A stretch of 59,234 nucleotides of DNA from Alphaproteobacteria bacterium (GTDB lineage Bacteria; Pseudomonadota; Alphaproteobacteria; UBA828), in contig JAJEEP010000159.1 of assembly GCA_022820945.1 (NCBI GenBank), positions 1 through 59,234 on the forward strand. Reading direction: 5' to 3'. A program made the position numbers and the translations under genes. Shown in pieces: positions 1 through 9,433 of the stretch (position 1 is the stretch's first letter; each line of letters opens with the position of its first letter). The notes beneath the pieces are model-generated. The model saw nothing but the letters and a program-made list of their open reading frames with translations, was not told the origin of the DNA and ran no database searches.

Positions 1-5
1 GAGCG

Positions 6-1442
6 TCAAATCAGCGGCCAAACTGTTGAAGATGAGTCAGGCAGGCGCAACCTGAAGACGGTGCCGGTCGGATCGGAGCGCTCCAGGACGATATCGCCGC
101 CGTGGTTGCGCACGAGGTCGCGCGCGATGGCGAGGCCGAGGCCGGTGCCGTCGCTGCCGCCGCCGTCCGCGAACGCCTCGAACAGGTGATCGCGCACCGG
201 CGCGGGAATGCCGGGGCCGGTATCGGCGATCTCGACGAGGGTGTCGTCCGCATCGCGCCAGGCGCCGATGCGCACTGTCCCGCCCCCTTCCTGGCAGGCC
301 AGCGCCTGCACCGCGTTCTGCGTCAGGTTGGCGATGACCCGATAGAGCTGATCGCGGTCGGCGGTCACGCTCAGCCCGGCCGGCACCTCGTTGCGCCAGT
401 CCAGCGCATCCTCGTCGCCCACGGGGAGCGCCGCCCGCACCTCGTCCACCAGCGGCGCGAGCCCGAACGACGTACGCCGCGGCGCCGGCAGCCGGCCGGT
501 CGCGAAGCTCAGCGTCTGGGTGCAGAGCGCGATGGCCCGATCGATCGCGGCCACCAGGGGCAGCGCGACCCGCTGCACTTCCGGGTCCCGCGCCGCCGCC
601 AGGCGGTCGGTCAGCACCGCCGCCGTCGCCAGCATGTTGCGGAGGTCGTGGTTGATCTTGGCGACTCCAGCGCCGAGCGCGGCCAGTCGCGCCCGCTGGT
701 GCAGCGCCGCCCGCACCCGACGTTGCATCACCTGCAGCTCCCGCTGCGCAAGGCCGATCTCGTCGCGCCTGCCGCTCACCCTGACAGTCGCGGCGTCGTC
801 CTCCGGCGCGCGGCGGAACGAGGCCAGGCTGTCGGTCATGCGGCCGAGCGGCAGCACCATGAGCCAGTGCAGCGAAAGATAGACCAGGCCCGCGACGACG
901 AAGGCCAGAATGATCGAGAGCCATAGAATTCGTCCCGAGTAGTCGAGCATCGACGCGAACAGCGGCGCCTCCGGCAGCACGATGTCCACCACCGTGTCGG
1001 ACGGATCGCCGGGTGCGTTGCCCATCACTCGGATCGTGCGCTCACCGCCGTTCTGCAACGCATCGGCCGCATGGCCAATCAGGTCCATCGGCGTCGCCTC
1101 GCGCAAATCGAAGGTCGCGTCGATCGTCACCGGCATCTCGTCGCTGAGCACGAGCAGGCGCGTGCCGGGCCGCTTGATCGAGATGGCCGAGACCCCGGCG
1201 CGGTCCAGCAGGGCGAGGCGAAGCTCCTCGGTCACCATCCCGTCGGGCGACGCCTCCACCGCCAGCGCCGCGATCCGCGCGGCATCGATCCGCTCTTCGA
1301 GGAAGACCAGGCGATGACGCGCGATCGAGGGAACATAGATGAAGACCTCGCCCAGAAGGACGAAGAGTATCGTGAGCACCAGCAGCCGCGCCGAGAGGCC
1401 GCGGGCGGCTCGCGACAGCACCGAAAGGGAAAACCCAGCCAA
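6..1442 (-). CDS. Membrane sensor histidine kinase
   Basis: A 478-residue two-component sensor kinase of the inner membrane. A first membrane segment (about residues 18-38) and a second (about 172-194) bracket a periplasmic sensor region of about 130 residues. A HAMP-like linker follows, then a dimerisation helix with phospho-acceptor His265 in KINHDLRNM. The ATPase domain shows an N box (NLTQNAVQAL), G1 (EIADTGPGIP) and G2 (GTGLGLAIAR). It is the last gene of a leftward run and no response regulator lies next to it inside the window, so the partner is either beyond the left edge or elsewhere. The stop codon is at 6-8, so the gene is complete. The family call is firm; the signal sensed is unknown. 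Confidence 0.9.
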   Translation of the reverse strand: MAGFSLSVLSRAARGLSARLLVLTILFVLLGEVFIYVPSIARHRLVFLEERIDAARIAALAVEASPDGMVTEELRLALLDRAGVSAISIKRPGTRLLVLSDEMPVTIDATFDLREATPMDLIGHAADALQNGGERTIRVMGNAPGDPSDTVVDIVLPEAPLFASMLDYSGRILWLSIILAFVVAGLVYLSLHWLMVLPLGRMTDSLASFRRAPEDDAATVRVSGRRDEIGLAQRELQVMQRRVRAALHQRARLAALGAGVAKINHDLRNMLATAAVLTDRLAAARDPEVQRVALPLVAAIDRAIALCTQTLSFATGRLPAPRRTSFGLAPLVDEVRAALPVGDEDALDWRNEVPAGLSVTADRDQLYRVIANLTQNAVQALACQEGGGTVRIGAWRDADDTLVEIADTGPGIPAPVRDHLFEAFADGGGSDGTGLGLAIARDLVRNHGGDIVLERSDPTGTVFRLRLPDSSSTVWPLI

Positions 1443-1507
1443 GATATCCCGGAGCGATCGCCTGTTGCTTCGCCGACCCGACTATAGAGTCAGCGAGTGG
1501 CGCCCGC

Positions 1508-2917
1508 CTACCCCAAACGAGCGAGCATGCGCACCAGACGGCGCGTGCGCGGACTGAACAGCATCGGCGCGTGGAAGCTGCCGGCGGCCCTGGCGCTCGC
1601 CTCGCTCATGGTGGGATAGGGCACGATCGCCTGCGCGATCTTGCTGACCCCGATCCGGCACTGCACCGCAAGCACCCACGGCAGGATCAGCTCACCGGCG
1701 TGTTTGCCGACGATCGAAGCGCCCAGCACCCGGCCGCGCTTCGTCGCCACCACCTTGACCAGCCCGGCCGTGGCGCCTTCGGCGATGGCGCGGTCGTTCT
1801 CCGCGAAGGGGAAGCGCAGGACGCGCAGCTCATGGCCCTTGGCGCGCGCGTCCGCCTCGCTCATGCCGACATGGGCAAGCTCGGGGTCGGTGTAGGTGAC
1901 CCACGGCACCGCGCTGTAGCGAGCCTTCGCCGGGAGCCGGAAGAGCGCGTTGGTGATGATGATGCGCGACTGGTAGCTCGCCGTATGCGTGAAGCGGTAC
2001 GGCCCTACCACATCGCCCGCCGCGAAGATGCGCTTGTTGGTCGTGCGCAGGCGCCTATCCACCAGTGGCACGCCGTCGTTGAGCGCGACCTTCGCGGTCT
2101 CCAGCCCGAGGCCCTCGATCTTCGGCCGCCGTCCCGCCGCCACCAGCAGGTGCGAGCCGCTGACCCGCCGGCACGAGTCGCCCTCGCCGCAGGAGATCGT
2201 GACGCCGCCGTCCGCGCCCGCCTCGACCGCCGTGACCCGGCTCTCCTCGTGGATCGTCACGCCTTCTTCGATCAGCCTCGCGCGCACGATAGCCGCAAGC
2301 TCGGGATCGTCGCGTCCCAGCAGCCGCTGAGAGTCGAACAGCGTGACTTGCGCCCCGAGCCGGCGGAAGGCCTGCGCCATCTCGGCCCCGATCGGCCCGC
2401 CGCCCAGCACCAGCAAGTGACTGGGCTCCGGCGCCGAATCGAACAGGGTCTCGTTGGTGAAGTAGGGCACCGTGTCGAGCCCCGGTATCGAGGGGACGAT
2501 GGGCGCGGACCCGGTGGCGATGATGAAGCGCCGCGCGGTGACGCTGGTGCTCCCCACCTCCAGGAAGCGCGGCGCCACGAACTGCGCCTTGCCGAGCTCC
2601 ACGTGGACGCCGAGGCCCTGGAACCGCTCGACCGAATCGTGCGGCTCGATGGCTGCGATGGCGCCCCGCATGTGCTCGTAGGCGGCGGCGAAATCGTCGC
2701 CCCGCGCGGCTGCCGCCAGCAACGCCTTGGAGGGCACGCAGCCCGTGTTCAGGCACTCGCCGCCCATCCGGGATTGCTCGATCAGGATGACCGAGGCGCC
2801 CATCTGGACCGCGCCCGCTGCGAGCGAGAGCCCTGCCGACCCGGCCCCGATCACGCAGAGATCGGCCCTGATCCTGTCGCTGATATGCTTCGACCCGACT
2901 ACGCTCGCTGTTCCCAT
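1508..2917 (-). CDS. FAD-dependent pyridine nucleotide-disulfide oxidoreductase (mercuric reductase/Lpd-like)
   Basis: A 469-residue flavoprotein of the class I disulfide oxidoreductase family. The N-terminal FAD site (VIGAGSAGLS) leads into the redox pair Cys55/Cys60 in GGECLNTGCVPSK. An NAD(P) site (VLGGGPIGAEMAQAF), the second FAD motif (FAAGDVVGPY) and the dimerisation domain follow. The C-terminal motif that in lipoamide dehydrogenase supplies the catalytic His (HPT) reads VPYPTMSE here, so that base is missing. There is also no C-terminal vicinal Cys pair, so mercury reduction is not supported. The substrate is unknown. The ATG at 2917 was chosen because an upstream in-frame ATG lies well inside holC; this start overlaps the holC end by 19 bases and suggests coupling. 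Confidence 0.85.
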   Translation of the reverse strand: MGTASVVGSKHISDRIRADLCVIGAGSAGLSLAAGAVQMGASVILIEQSRMGGECLNTGCVPSKALLAAAARGDDFAAAYEHMRGAIAAIEPHDSVERFQGLGVHVELGKAQFVAPRFLEVGSTSVTARRFIIATGSAPIVPSIPGLDTVPYFTNETLFDSAPEPSHLLVLGGGPIGAEMAQAFRRLGAQVTLFDSQRLLGRDDPELAAIVRARLIEEGVTIHEESRVTAVEAGADGGVTISCGEGDSCRRVSGSHLLVAAGRRPKIEGLGLETAKVALNDGVPLVDRRLRTTNKRIFAAGDVVGPYRFTHTASYQSRIIITNALFRLPAKARYSAVPWVTYTDPELAHVGMSEADARAKGHELRVLRFPFAENDRAIAEGATAGLVKVVATKRGRVLGASIVGKHAGELILPWVLAVQCRIGVSKIAQAIVPYPTMSEASARAAGSFHAPMLFSPRTRRLVRMLARLG

Positions 2918-3348
2918 GCGCCGCCCTGGTTCTGCTCCCAGTAGGTGACCGAATCCCCCCGTTCCTTGTGCGCCCGCCACCGACCCCGCGCCGCCTCCAG
3001 CGCTGCCGGATCGGTCCCGTCGAACATGTCGAGGCAGCGCTCGAAGCGGCCGGGATCGGCCGGGGCGAGGCCATCGACCATGACGGCGATCTGGGCATCG
3101 TTCGGATTGCTGTCGTCGGTGCTGAGAAAGATCGGCTGGCGCTCGGGCCGCCCGTCCCGCGCCGTGCCGTGCGGCAGAAACGAGCCCTGATCGTAGGTCC
3201 AGAGCGCCGCGTTCAGCGCCTCCGCACGCTCCTCGGAGCCGGCGAGCACCACGGCGCGGCGCCCGCTCTCCAGCACCTTCTCCAATAGCTTGGGGAGCGC
3301 CTTCTCCAGCGGCGTGCGGCGAAGCTGGTAGAAGGCGATCTCGACCAT
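2899..3348 (-). CDS. holC: DNA polymerase III chi subunit
   Basis: A 149-residue protein of the HolC family. In the replisome, chi links the clamp loader (through psi) to single-strand binding protein. The beginning MVEIAFYQLRRTPLEKALP and the later TYDQGSFLPHG and PIFLSTDDSNPNDAQI segments are typical of alphaproteobacterial HolC. It starts 10 bases after the pepA stop and its end overlaps the next oxidoreductase gene, so it sits in the middle of a leftward operon. The pepA-holC pair is a common arrangement in Proteobacteria. Length is normal and no defect is visible. Confidence 0.9.
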   Translation of the reverse strand: MVEIAFYQLRRTPLEKALPKLLEKVLESGRRAVVLAGSEERAEALNAALWTYDQGSFLPHGTARDGRPERQPIFLSTDDSNPNDAQIAVMVDGLAPADPGRFERCLDMFDGTDPAALEAARGRWRAHKERGDSVTYWEQNQGGAWEQRA

Positions 3349-3358
3349 CGCTCGGGCG

Positions 3359-4861
3359 TCAGGCCTCGTAGTGCGCGCGCACCAGCTGATCGAGCAGCCG
3401 GACGCCGTAGCCGGATGCGCCCTTGGGCACGGTCGGGTCGTGGTTGCCCTTCATCCAGGCCATGCCCGCGATGTCGAGATGGGCCCAGGGCACGCCGTTG
3501 ACGAAGCGCTGGAGGAACACGGCGCCGGCGGTGCTGCCGGCCTCCCGCCCCTTGCCGACGTTCTTCATATCGGCAATGGCGGAATCGATATCCTTGTCGT
3601 AGCGCTCGCCGAGCGGCATGCGCCACAGCTCTTCGCCGCTCTCCTTGCCCGCCGCGATCAGCCGCTCCGCGAGCTCGTCGTCGTTGCTGAAGAGGCCCGC
3701 CTGGTAGGTGCCGAGGCTGATCAGAATCGCCCCGGTCAGCGTGGCGAGGTCGACCATGAAGCGCGGCTTGTAGGTCGCCTGGGTGTACCAGAGCACATCG
3801 GCGAGCACGAGGCGGCCCTCGGCGTCGGTGTTGATGACCTCGATGGTCTGGCCTGACATGGAGGTGACCACATCGCCGGGGCGCTGCGCCTTGCCGTCGG
3901 GCATGTTCTCCACCAGGCCGACCACGCCGATGGCGTTGACCCGCGCCTTGCGCCCGGCCAGGCACTTCATCAGCCCCACCACCGTCGCCGAGCCGGCCAT
4001 GTCGTACTTCATCTCCTCCATGCCCTGGCTCGGCTTGATGGAGATGCCGCCGGTATCGAAGGTCACGCCCTTGCCGATGAAGGCGACGGGCTGCTGCTCG
4101 GCGCCGTCGGGCGCGCCGTTCCAGCGCATCACCGCGAGATAGGGCTCGTGCTCGCTGCCCTGGGCGACGCCCAGCAGCGAGCCCATGCCGAGCGCCGCCA
4201 TCTTGTCGCGGTCGAGCAGCTCGACCTCGATCCCGTCCTCGTTCAGGGCCTCGATGTCGTCCGCGATGGTCCTGGGATACTTGACGTTGCTGGGCTCAGA
4301 GACGAGGTCGCGCGCCGCGAAAACGCCATCGGCGAGGCTCGCATTCGCCTCGAAGGCGTCCTCCGCCGCGCTGGGCTCGTCGAGCATCACGGCGAGCTCG
4401 CCCAGGCTCTTCTTGTCCTCGTCCTTCTTCTTGGTGTGATACTTGTCGAAGCTGTAGCTGCCGAGGCGCGCGCCCAGGGCGATTTCGGCGGCCATCGCAG
4501 GCGGTGCGATGCTTGCGCCTTCTACCGCATCCACGGCAATGGCGCCGACCTTCGCGCCTGCGCCGTTCATCCTGCGGACCGCAGTACCGCCGAGCGCTCG
4601 CAGCCCGCGGCCGTCGATCTTCTCCGGCTTGCCGAGGCCGATCAGGATCACTGCGTCGACGTCGATGCCGTGCGGCGCGACGATGGTGGTGGACGTCCCC
4701 TGCTTGCCCTTGAAGCGGCCGGCGGCAAGCGCACGGCTGAGCGCACCGCCCGTCTGCTCGTCCAACCCGCGTCCGGTCGCGCCGAGGGAACGCTCCTCCG
4801 TAACGACCACGGCGACCACTCCCTTGGCCGGCGTCACGATTTCGGAAAATGCAATCTTCAT
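3359..4861 (-). CDS. pepA: Leucyl aminopeptidase (M17)
   Basis: A 500-residue cytosolic leucine aminopeptidase that removes N-terminal residues from peptides using two divalent metals; it forms hexamers in characterised homologues. The C-terminal catalytic domain contains the metal ligand segment GKGVTFDTGGISIKPS and the hallmark NTDAEGRLVLAD. Two candidate ATG starts lie 12 bases apart (4873 and 4861). I chose 4861 (MKIAFSEIVTP) because it matches the usual family start. A plausible promoter lies just upstream at 4915-4943. It leads the run pepA-holC-oxidoreductase-kinase and is probably separate from pckA, whose stop is 115 bases upstream. Confidence 0.93.
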   Translation of the reverse strand: MKIAFSEIVTPAKGVVAVVVTEERSLGATGRGLDEQTGGALSRALAAGRFKGKQGTSTTIVAPHGIDVDAVILIGLGKPEKIDGRGLRALGGTAVRRMNGAGAKVGAIAVDAVEGASIAPPAMAAEIALGARLGSYSFDKYHTKKKDEDKKSLGELAVMLDEPSAAEDAFEANASLADGVFAARDLVSEPSNVKYPRTIADDIEALNEDGIEVELLDRDKMAALGMGSLLGVAQGSEHEPYLAVMRWNGAPDGAEQQPVAFIGKGVTFDTGGISIKPSQGMEEMKYDMAGSATVVGLMKCLAGRKARVNAIGVVGLVENMPDGKAQRPGDVVTSMSGQTIEVINTDAEGRLVLADVLWYTQATYKPRFMVDLATLTGAILISLGTYQAGLFSNDDELAERLIAAGKESGEELWRMPLGERYDKDIDSAIADMKNVGKGREAGSTAGAVFLQRFVNGVPWAHLDIAGMAWMKGNHDPTVPKGASGYGVRLLDQLVRAHYEA

Positions 4862-4914
4862 GGGGTTGTCCATCCTGCCGATACTTGCGCCCGCCACACG
4901 GCCTGCGCGTGTAC

Positions 4915-4943
4915 CGTATAGCTAACGTGGTGTTTCAGGTGAA
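4915..4943 (-). promoter_or_regulatory. Candidate sigma70-type promoter for pepA
   Basis: On the minus strand TTCACC (4938-4943) and TATACG (4915-4920) are separated by 17 bases, about 55 bases ahead of the pepA start. Four of six bases match the -35 consensus and the -10 is close to TATAAT. Spacing is ideal, but this is motif reading only. Confidence 0.4.
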
Positions 4944-4975
4944 GGGAGGCAAGCCCGTCCGCGCCGAATAGCGCA

Positions 4976-6583
4976 TCAGGCGGCCATCGGCGCAGCCGCC
5001 TGGACCTCCTTGTCGACCTCGCGCGCGAACTGAGTGAAGTTGTCGTGGAAGCGATCGACCAGATCGCGCGCCTGCGCGTCGTACGCCTCCTTGTCCGCCC
5101 AGGTGCCGCGCGCGTCGAGCACATCGTCCGGCACTCCCGGGCAGTGCCGCGGCACGGCGAGGCCGAAGGGGTTGTCGCTAGCGCACGCCACGCCCTCGAG
5201 CTCGCCTTCCAGCGCCGCGTTCAGCAGGGCGCGGGTGTGGCCGATGGCCATGCGCTCGCCGGTGCCATAAGGGCCGCCTGTCCAGCCGGTATTGACGAGC
5301 CAGCAGGCGGCGCCGGTCATCTCGATTCGCTCGCGCAGCAGGCGGGCATAAGCCGTCGGCCGGCGCGGCATGAAAGGCGCCCCGAAACAAGTGGAGAAGG
5401 TCGCCTGCGGCTCCTTGCCAAGCCCCCGCTCGGTGCCCGCAACCTTGGCCGTGTAGCCGGAGAGGAAGTGATAGATCGCCTGCTCCGGCGTGAGGCGGGC
5501 GATCGGCGGCAGCACGCCGAAGGCGTCGGCGGTCAGCATGACGATGTTGGTGGGGTGGCCGGTGACGCCCGTGGGGCTCGCGTTGGGAATGGAGGCCAGG
5601 GGATACGCGCCCCGGGTGTTCTCCGTGTGGCTGCCGTCGTCGAGGTCGAGCACGTGCGTGTCGGCGTCCATCACGACGTTCTCGAGCACGGTGCCGAACA
5701 TTCGCGTGGTGGCGTGGATCGCGGGCTCGGCGGTGGGTGAAAGCCGGATCACCTTGGCGTAGCAACCGCCCTCGAAATTGAAGAGGCCGTCCTCGCTCCA
5801 GCCGTGCTCGTCGTCGCCGAGCAGCTCCCTGCGCGGATCGGCCGAGAGCGTGGTCTTGCCGGTGCCGGAGAGGCCGAAGAAGACGGCCGGCGTGCCGTCC
5901 TCGCCAACGCTAACCGAGCAGTGCATGGGCAGCACGTCCCGCGCCGGCATCAGGAAGTTCATGATGGTGAAGACCGACTTCTTGCACTCACCGGCGTAAG
6001 CCGTGCCGCCGATGATCACCAGGCGCCGGGCGAAGTCGAGCAGCACCACGGTCTCGGAGTTGGTGCCGTCGGACTCGGGCCGCGCCTTGAAGCCCGGCAC
6101 CTGCACGATGGTGAACTCCGGCTCGTGGTCCGCCAGATCGTCGGCTGCCGGCGTGATGAACAGGTTGCGCGCGAACAGGCTGTGCCACGCGAACTCCGAG
6201 ATCACGCGGATCGGCAGCTGGTAGTCGGAATCGGCGCCAACGTGGCAATCCTGAACGAATACTTCCTTGCCTTGAAGATAAGCCGCGACCCGGCCGTGGA
6301 TATCGTTGAAGACGTCTCTTGAGATCGGCCGGTTGACGTCGCCCCACCAGATGTCGTGCTCCGAGGACGGCTCTCGCACGATGTACTTGTCGTTGGGCGA
6401 GCGCCCGGTGTGGGCGCCGGTCATGGCGATCAGAGCGCCGCCCTCGGCGATCTGCGCTTCGCCGCGGCGCACGGCCTCCTCGTAAAGGGCGGGTCGTCGA
6501 TAATTCCAGTGGGCAGCGGCGATGTTGCCGATGCCGAGTCGTTCCAACCCGTGGCGGCTGATGTGGGGTCCTCGCTGATTCAT
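4976..6583 (-). CDS. pckA: Phosphoenolpyruvate carboxykinase (ATP)
   Basis: A 535-residue ATP-dependent PEP carboxykinase. It turns oxaloacetate into phosphoenolpyruvate, the entry step of gluconeogenesis. The kinase-1a loop reads [11 protein letters not shown], preceded by the CO2/oxaloacetate-site region ([13 protein letters not shown]) and followed by the metal-binding [21 protein letters not shown] stretch. Full length. In several alphaproteobacteria pckA sits directly beside chvI-chvG, whose products control it. Here the same three genes are present, but an ABC importer operon and a MATE gene lie between them. A strong terminator separates pckA from the importer operon upstream. Confidence 0.96.
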   Translation of the reverse strand: MNQRGPHISRHGLERLGIGNIAAAHWNYRRPALYEEAVRRGEAQIAEGGALIAMTGAHTGRSPNDKYIVREPSSEHDIWWGDVNRPISRDVFNDIHGRVAAYLQGKEVFVQDCHVGADSDYQLPIRVISEFAWHSLFARNLFITPAADDLADHEPEFTIVQVPGFKARPESDGTNSETVVLLDFARRLVIIGGTAYAGECKKSVFTIMNFLMPARDVLPMHCSVSVGEDGTPAVFFGLSGTGKTTLSADPRRELLGDDEHGWSEDGLFNFEGGCYAKVIRLSPTAEPAIHATTRMFGTVLENVVMDADTHVLDLDDGSHTENTRGAYPLASIPNASPTGVTGHPTNIVMLTADAFGVLPPIARLTPEQAIYHFLSGYTAKVAGTERGLGKEPQATFSTCFGAPFMPRRPTAYARLLRERIEMTGAACWLVNTGWTGGPYGTGERMAIGHTRALLNAALEGELEGVACASDNPFGLAVPRHCPGVPDDVLDARGTWADKEAYDAQARDLVDRFHDNFTQFAREVDKEVQAAAPMAA

Positions 6584-6657
6584 CGCCTGCTCTTTGGCGG
6601 GGAGAACGGGCCTGTCGCCCCGCTATTGGTGTGCCGCCGGCCCGCCACGGGCGAGGG

Positions 6658-6702
6658 AAAAAAGGCCGCGGCGTCACGCCTCGTGGGCGCGGCACCGCGG
6701 CC
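6658..6702 (-). terminator. Rho-independent terminator of the ABC importer operon
   Basis: On the minus strand GGCCGCGG (6695-6702) pairs perfectly with CCGCGGCC (6664-6671) and is followed at once by six T (6658-6663). The loop holds a smaller GC-rich stem. It lies 15 bases past the stop of the binding-protein gene and upstream of pckA, so it should stop importer transcription before pckA. Confidence 0.87.
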
Positions 6703-6716
6703 GCCTAACGGTACGC

Positions 6717-8264
6717 CTAGATCTTGTAGCCGAGCGAACGCGCGCCCTCTACGAAGTTGGCGTACTGAGCCTTCTGACTATCGATGCCCAGCTTCTGGAC
6801 GATCTGGACCCATTCTTCGGCCGCCTCGTCGAGCGCCTGCTGGCTGGTGAGGTTGCCGGCGATCGCCTTCTGGATGTTCCGGCCGAGCGCGTCGCCGTAC
6901 TCGGACGCGCCTTCCCAGAAGAACTGCGGATAGCCGACCTCGACGTTCTTCAGGCCCGCGTCCAGATGGTTCCGCGAGGTATCGAAGTTCTGGAAGATGC
7001 CCGAGTTCGTGGCCCACAGCTCGTTGGTCCCGCGCTGCGGGTTGGGTTCCAGGTACTTCTGGGCAGCGGCGTCGGTGTAGTGGCTGACGCCGAACGGATC
7101 GGAACCGCAATACTCGTCCGCCACGATGTCGTCCGAATAATCGGGGTGCGACATCCGGTAGAGGAAGTAGAACGCGGCTTCCTTCACGTCCTCCGGCGCG
7201 TTCTTCGGAATGGCGCCGGTGCGGCACCAGAGCGAGATCGCCCGGTGGTTGATGGAACCGTCCTCTTGCGGCCAGCCGGGAACGATGTCGCCGCGCTGAT
7301 CCTCGGCACGCTCCATGCCCTGCTGCTGCACGGTGAACTCGGCGAGGTCGATCCACCAGACCGACATCACGTCGCCGCCTGACTGCCAGCGCTGAATGCT
7401 GGTGGAGAGCCCGAGGGACTCCTTCCCGGGCGGGCCGAACTGAACGATCTCCTTGAACAGGTCCAACGCCTCGACGGCCTGGGCCGTGTTGATCGTCGGG
7501 TTCATGTTCTCGTCGAAGTAGTTGACCCCGTTGCCGGCGGCCACGTCCATCCAGAAGCCCCAGCCGAAGTTCGGCGGGTTGATGACCATCGACGAGCCAT
7601 AGACGCCCTCGGACTCGCTGAGCTCTTCGGTGAAGAACTGCGTCGCGTCGAGGAACTCGAACCAGGTCTTCGGCACGGCGAGATCGCGCTGGAAGCGCTT
7701 GGAGAACTTCTTCTGAAGCTCCGGACGCTCGAAGAAGGACTTGCGGTAGTGGAGGATGTGGATGTCGCCATCCAGCATGATGCCGTAGGTCTGGCCGGCC
7801 CACTTCGTGTAGAACTCGCGGTAGGCGGGCATGACCCAGTCCAGATACTCCGACGTGCCCTCGTACTTCTCGAGATACTGGTCGAGCGGCTCGAGCTGGC
7901 CGGTCTCCGCGAACGCGCCGAAGAACAGGCTCGGAAACTGAACCCAGTCGAAGCGCGGATTGCGGGAGAGAAGCTGAGGCAGAATCTTGGCGACCGCGTC
8001 GCCGCCGTCGTACTGCTCCCGGCTCTTGATGCCGACGCCGGCCTCCGCCATCAGATGGTCGGAGAGCCACAGCGGCGCGTGCAGCCAGTTGGAATCCTGG
8101 AAGTAGGTCAGCTCGATGTCGTTGAAGAGCTTCTTGCCCGGCGGCACCGCCTGGGCCGCGCGGCCGAGCCGCGGTGCCGCGACGCCCGAGGCGCCGAGGG
8201 CCGCTGCACCGGCAGCCGCGCCCTTGAGGAACTTGCGCCGCGTTATGTGACTAAACATTCCCAT
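6717..8264 (-). CDS. ABC importer substrate-binding protein, Tat-exported
   Basis: A 515-residue extracellular solute-binding protein of the family 1/8 type used by carbohydrate and polyol importers. The N-terminus has a twin-arginine signal (ITRRKFLKG at residues 7-15) and an Ala-rich hydrophobic stretch ending near GRAAQA, so it is probably exported folded through Tat. The mature part is rich in aromatic residues (SNWLHAPLW, FGWGFWMDV, VMSVWWIDL), as is usual for sugar/polyol binders. The start at 8264 was chosen for a GAGGAG ribosome site seven bases upstream. It is the last gene of the five-gene importer operon. The ligand cannot be read from sequence; a polyol such as glycerol is a guess from the operon architecture. 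Confidence 0.87.
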   Translation of the reverse strand: MGMFSHITRRKFLKGAAAGAAALGASGVAAPRLGRAAQAVPPGKKLFNDIELTYFQDSNWLHAPLWLSDHLMAEAGVGIKSREQYDGGDAVAKILPQLLSRNPRFDWVQFPSLFFGAFAETGQLEPLDQYLEKYEGTSEYLDWVMPAYREFYTKWAGQTYGIMLDGDIHILHYRKSFFERPELQKKFSKRFQRDLAVPKTWFEFLDATQFFTEELSESEGVYGSSMVINPPNFGWGFWMDVAAGNGVNYFDENMNPTINTAQAVEALDLFKEIVQFGPPGKESLGLSTSIQRWQSGGDVMSVWWIDLAEFTVQQQGMERAEDQRGDIVPGWPQEDGSINHRAISLWCRTGAIPKNAPEDVKEAAFYFLYRMSHPDYSDDIVADEYCGSDPFGVSHYTDAAAQKYLEPNPQRGTNELWATNSGIFQNFDTSRNHLDAGLKNVEVGYPQFFWEGASEYGDALGRNIQKAIAGNLTSQQALDEAAEEWVQIVQKLGIDSQKAQYANFVEGARSLGYKI

Positions 8265-8327
8265 TTCGTGTCTCCTCGTTGCGTTCAACCCACAAACATT
8301 GCCGCTCGGCATTCCGCCCGGTCGCGC

Positions 8328-9428
8328 TCAGGCGATGAGAGCTTCCGACTCCGCGTCGAACACCATGATGTCCTCGGGACGGTAGTAGAGAGTGATCGGC
8401 TCGTCAGCGGCCCACGAGCCTTCGGCCGACGCCAGGGCCTGGAAACTGAGCCCGCCCCGGCGCAGGGTGAGGATGGAACGCTCCCCCAGATATTCATGGA
8501 TGTCGATCGTGGCGTCGAAACTGATCGTGCCCGCTCGTGGCGTGCATAACAGGTTTTGCGGACGGATGCCAACGACATAGCGCCGGTCGTCGCGAGAGCG
8601 CAGACGGGCTGCGGTTTCGGCCGTCGGGCGCAGTGCGATATCGTCCGCGCGCAGCATTCCTTCCCCGTCTTCCTCGACGAATCGGACGTCGAAGAAGTTG
8701 GTCGGCGGCTCGCCGATGAAGTCGGCGACGAACCGGGTCGCGGGCGTGTCGTAGAGCTCGTCGCGCGTGCCGCTCTGCACGAGCCGGCCCTGGTGCAGCA
8801 CCGCAATCCGGTCGGAGAGCGCGATCGCCTCCATCTGGTCGTGGGTGACGAAGATCATCGTGCTGTCGAGCGACTGGTGCAGGCGCTTGAGGTCGAACAG
8901 CATCTGGAAGCGCAGGTGCCCGTCCACATGGCCCAGCACCTCGTCCAGGATGAAGGCGGCGGGCTCGCGGATCAGCGCGCGCGCCAGCGAGACCCGCTGC
9001 TTCTGGCCGCCGGAGAGCGTGTTGGGATGCTGGTGCAGGATATTCTCGATCTGGAGCAGCCCGGCCAGCTCGTGCACGCGGCGGCGGCGCTCCTGCTTCG
9101 GCACTCCGCGCGCCTCCAGCGGAAAGCCGATGTTCTCCTCGGCGCTGAAGTTGGGATAGAGCGCGTAGTTCTCGAACGCCATCGCGACGTTCCGCTCTTG
9201 CGGGTCGAGGTCGTTGACCATGTCCCCGTTGAACAGGATCTGGCCCGAGGTCGCCTTCTCAAGCCCCACGATCATGCGCAGCGTGGTGGACTTGCCGCAG
9301 CCCGAGGGCCCGACGATGGAGACAAACTCGCCGTCCTCCACCACGAGGTCGAGGTCGCGCACCGCGTGCACCTGCTGCCCGCGGCCCTCGTAGACCTTGT
9401 TGACCTCGCTCAGCCTGACTTCCGCCAT
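8328..9428 (-). CDS. ABC importer ATP-binding protein (MalK/UgpC type), second copy
   Basis: A 366-residue ATPase of the CUT1 class, with the C-terminal OB-fold regulatory domain of MalK-type proteins. Walker A is normal (GPSGCGKST), the signature is LSGGQKQR and the switch His is present (FVTHDQMEA). The Q-loop, normally FQNYALYP, reads FENYALYP, so Gln is replaced by Glu. Walker B reads FILDEVLGHVD, keeping the catalytic Glu but losing the usual Pro. Together with the adjacent paralogue it should form a heterodimeric ATPase. It begins five bases after the preceding ATPase gene ends. Two different MalK-type ATPases in one operon recall the glycerol importer GlpS/GlpT of rhizobia (family knowledge; substrate not shown). 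Confidence 0.88.
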   Translation of the reverse strand: MAEVRLSEVNKVYEGRGQQVHAVRDLDLVVEDGEFVSIVGPSGCGKSTTLRMIVGLEKATSGQILFNGDMVNDLDPQERNVAMAFENYALYPNFSAEENIGFPLEARGVPKQERRRRVHELAGLLQIENILHQHPNTLSGGQKQRVSLARALIREPAAFILDEVLGHVDGHLRFQMLFDLKRLHQSLDSTMIFVTHDQMEAIALSDRIAVLHQGRLVQSGTRDELYDTPATRFVADFIGEPPTNFFDVRFVEEDGEGMLRADDIALRPTAETAARLRSRDDRRYVVGIRPQNLLCTPRAGTISFDATIDIHEYLGERSILTLRRGGLSFQALASAEGSWAADEPITLYYRPEDIMVFDAESEALIA

Positions 9429-9433
9429 CGCCG

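Noticed and set aside
1508..2917. Mercuric reductase (merA) as a resistance gene
   Set aside because: No C-terminal vicinal cysteines, no N-terminal heavy-metal domain and no mer genes nearby.
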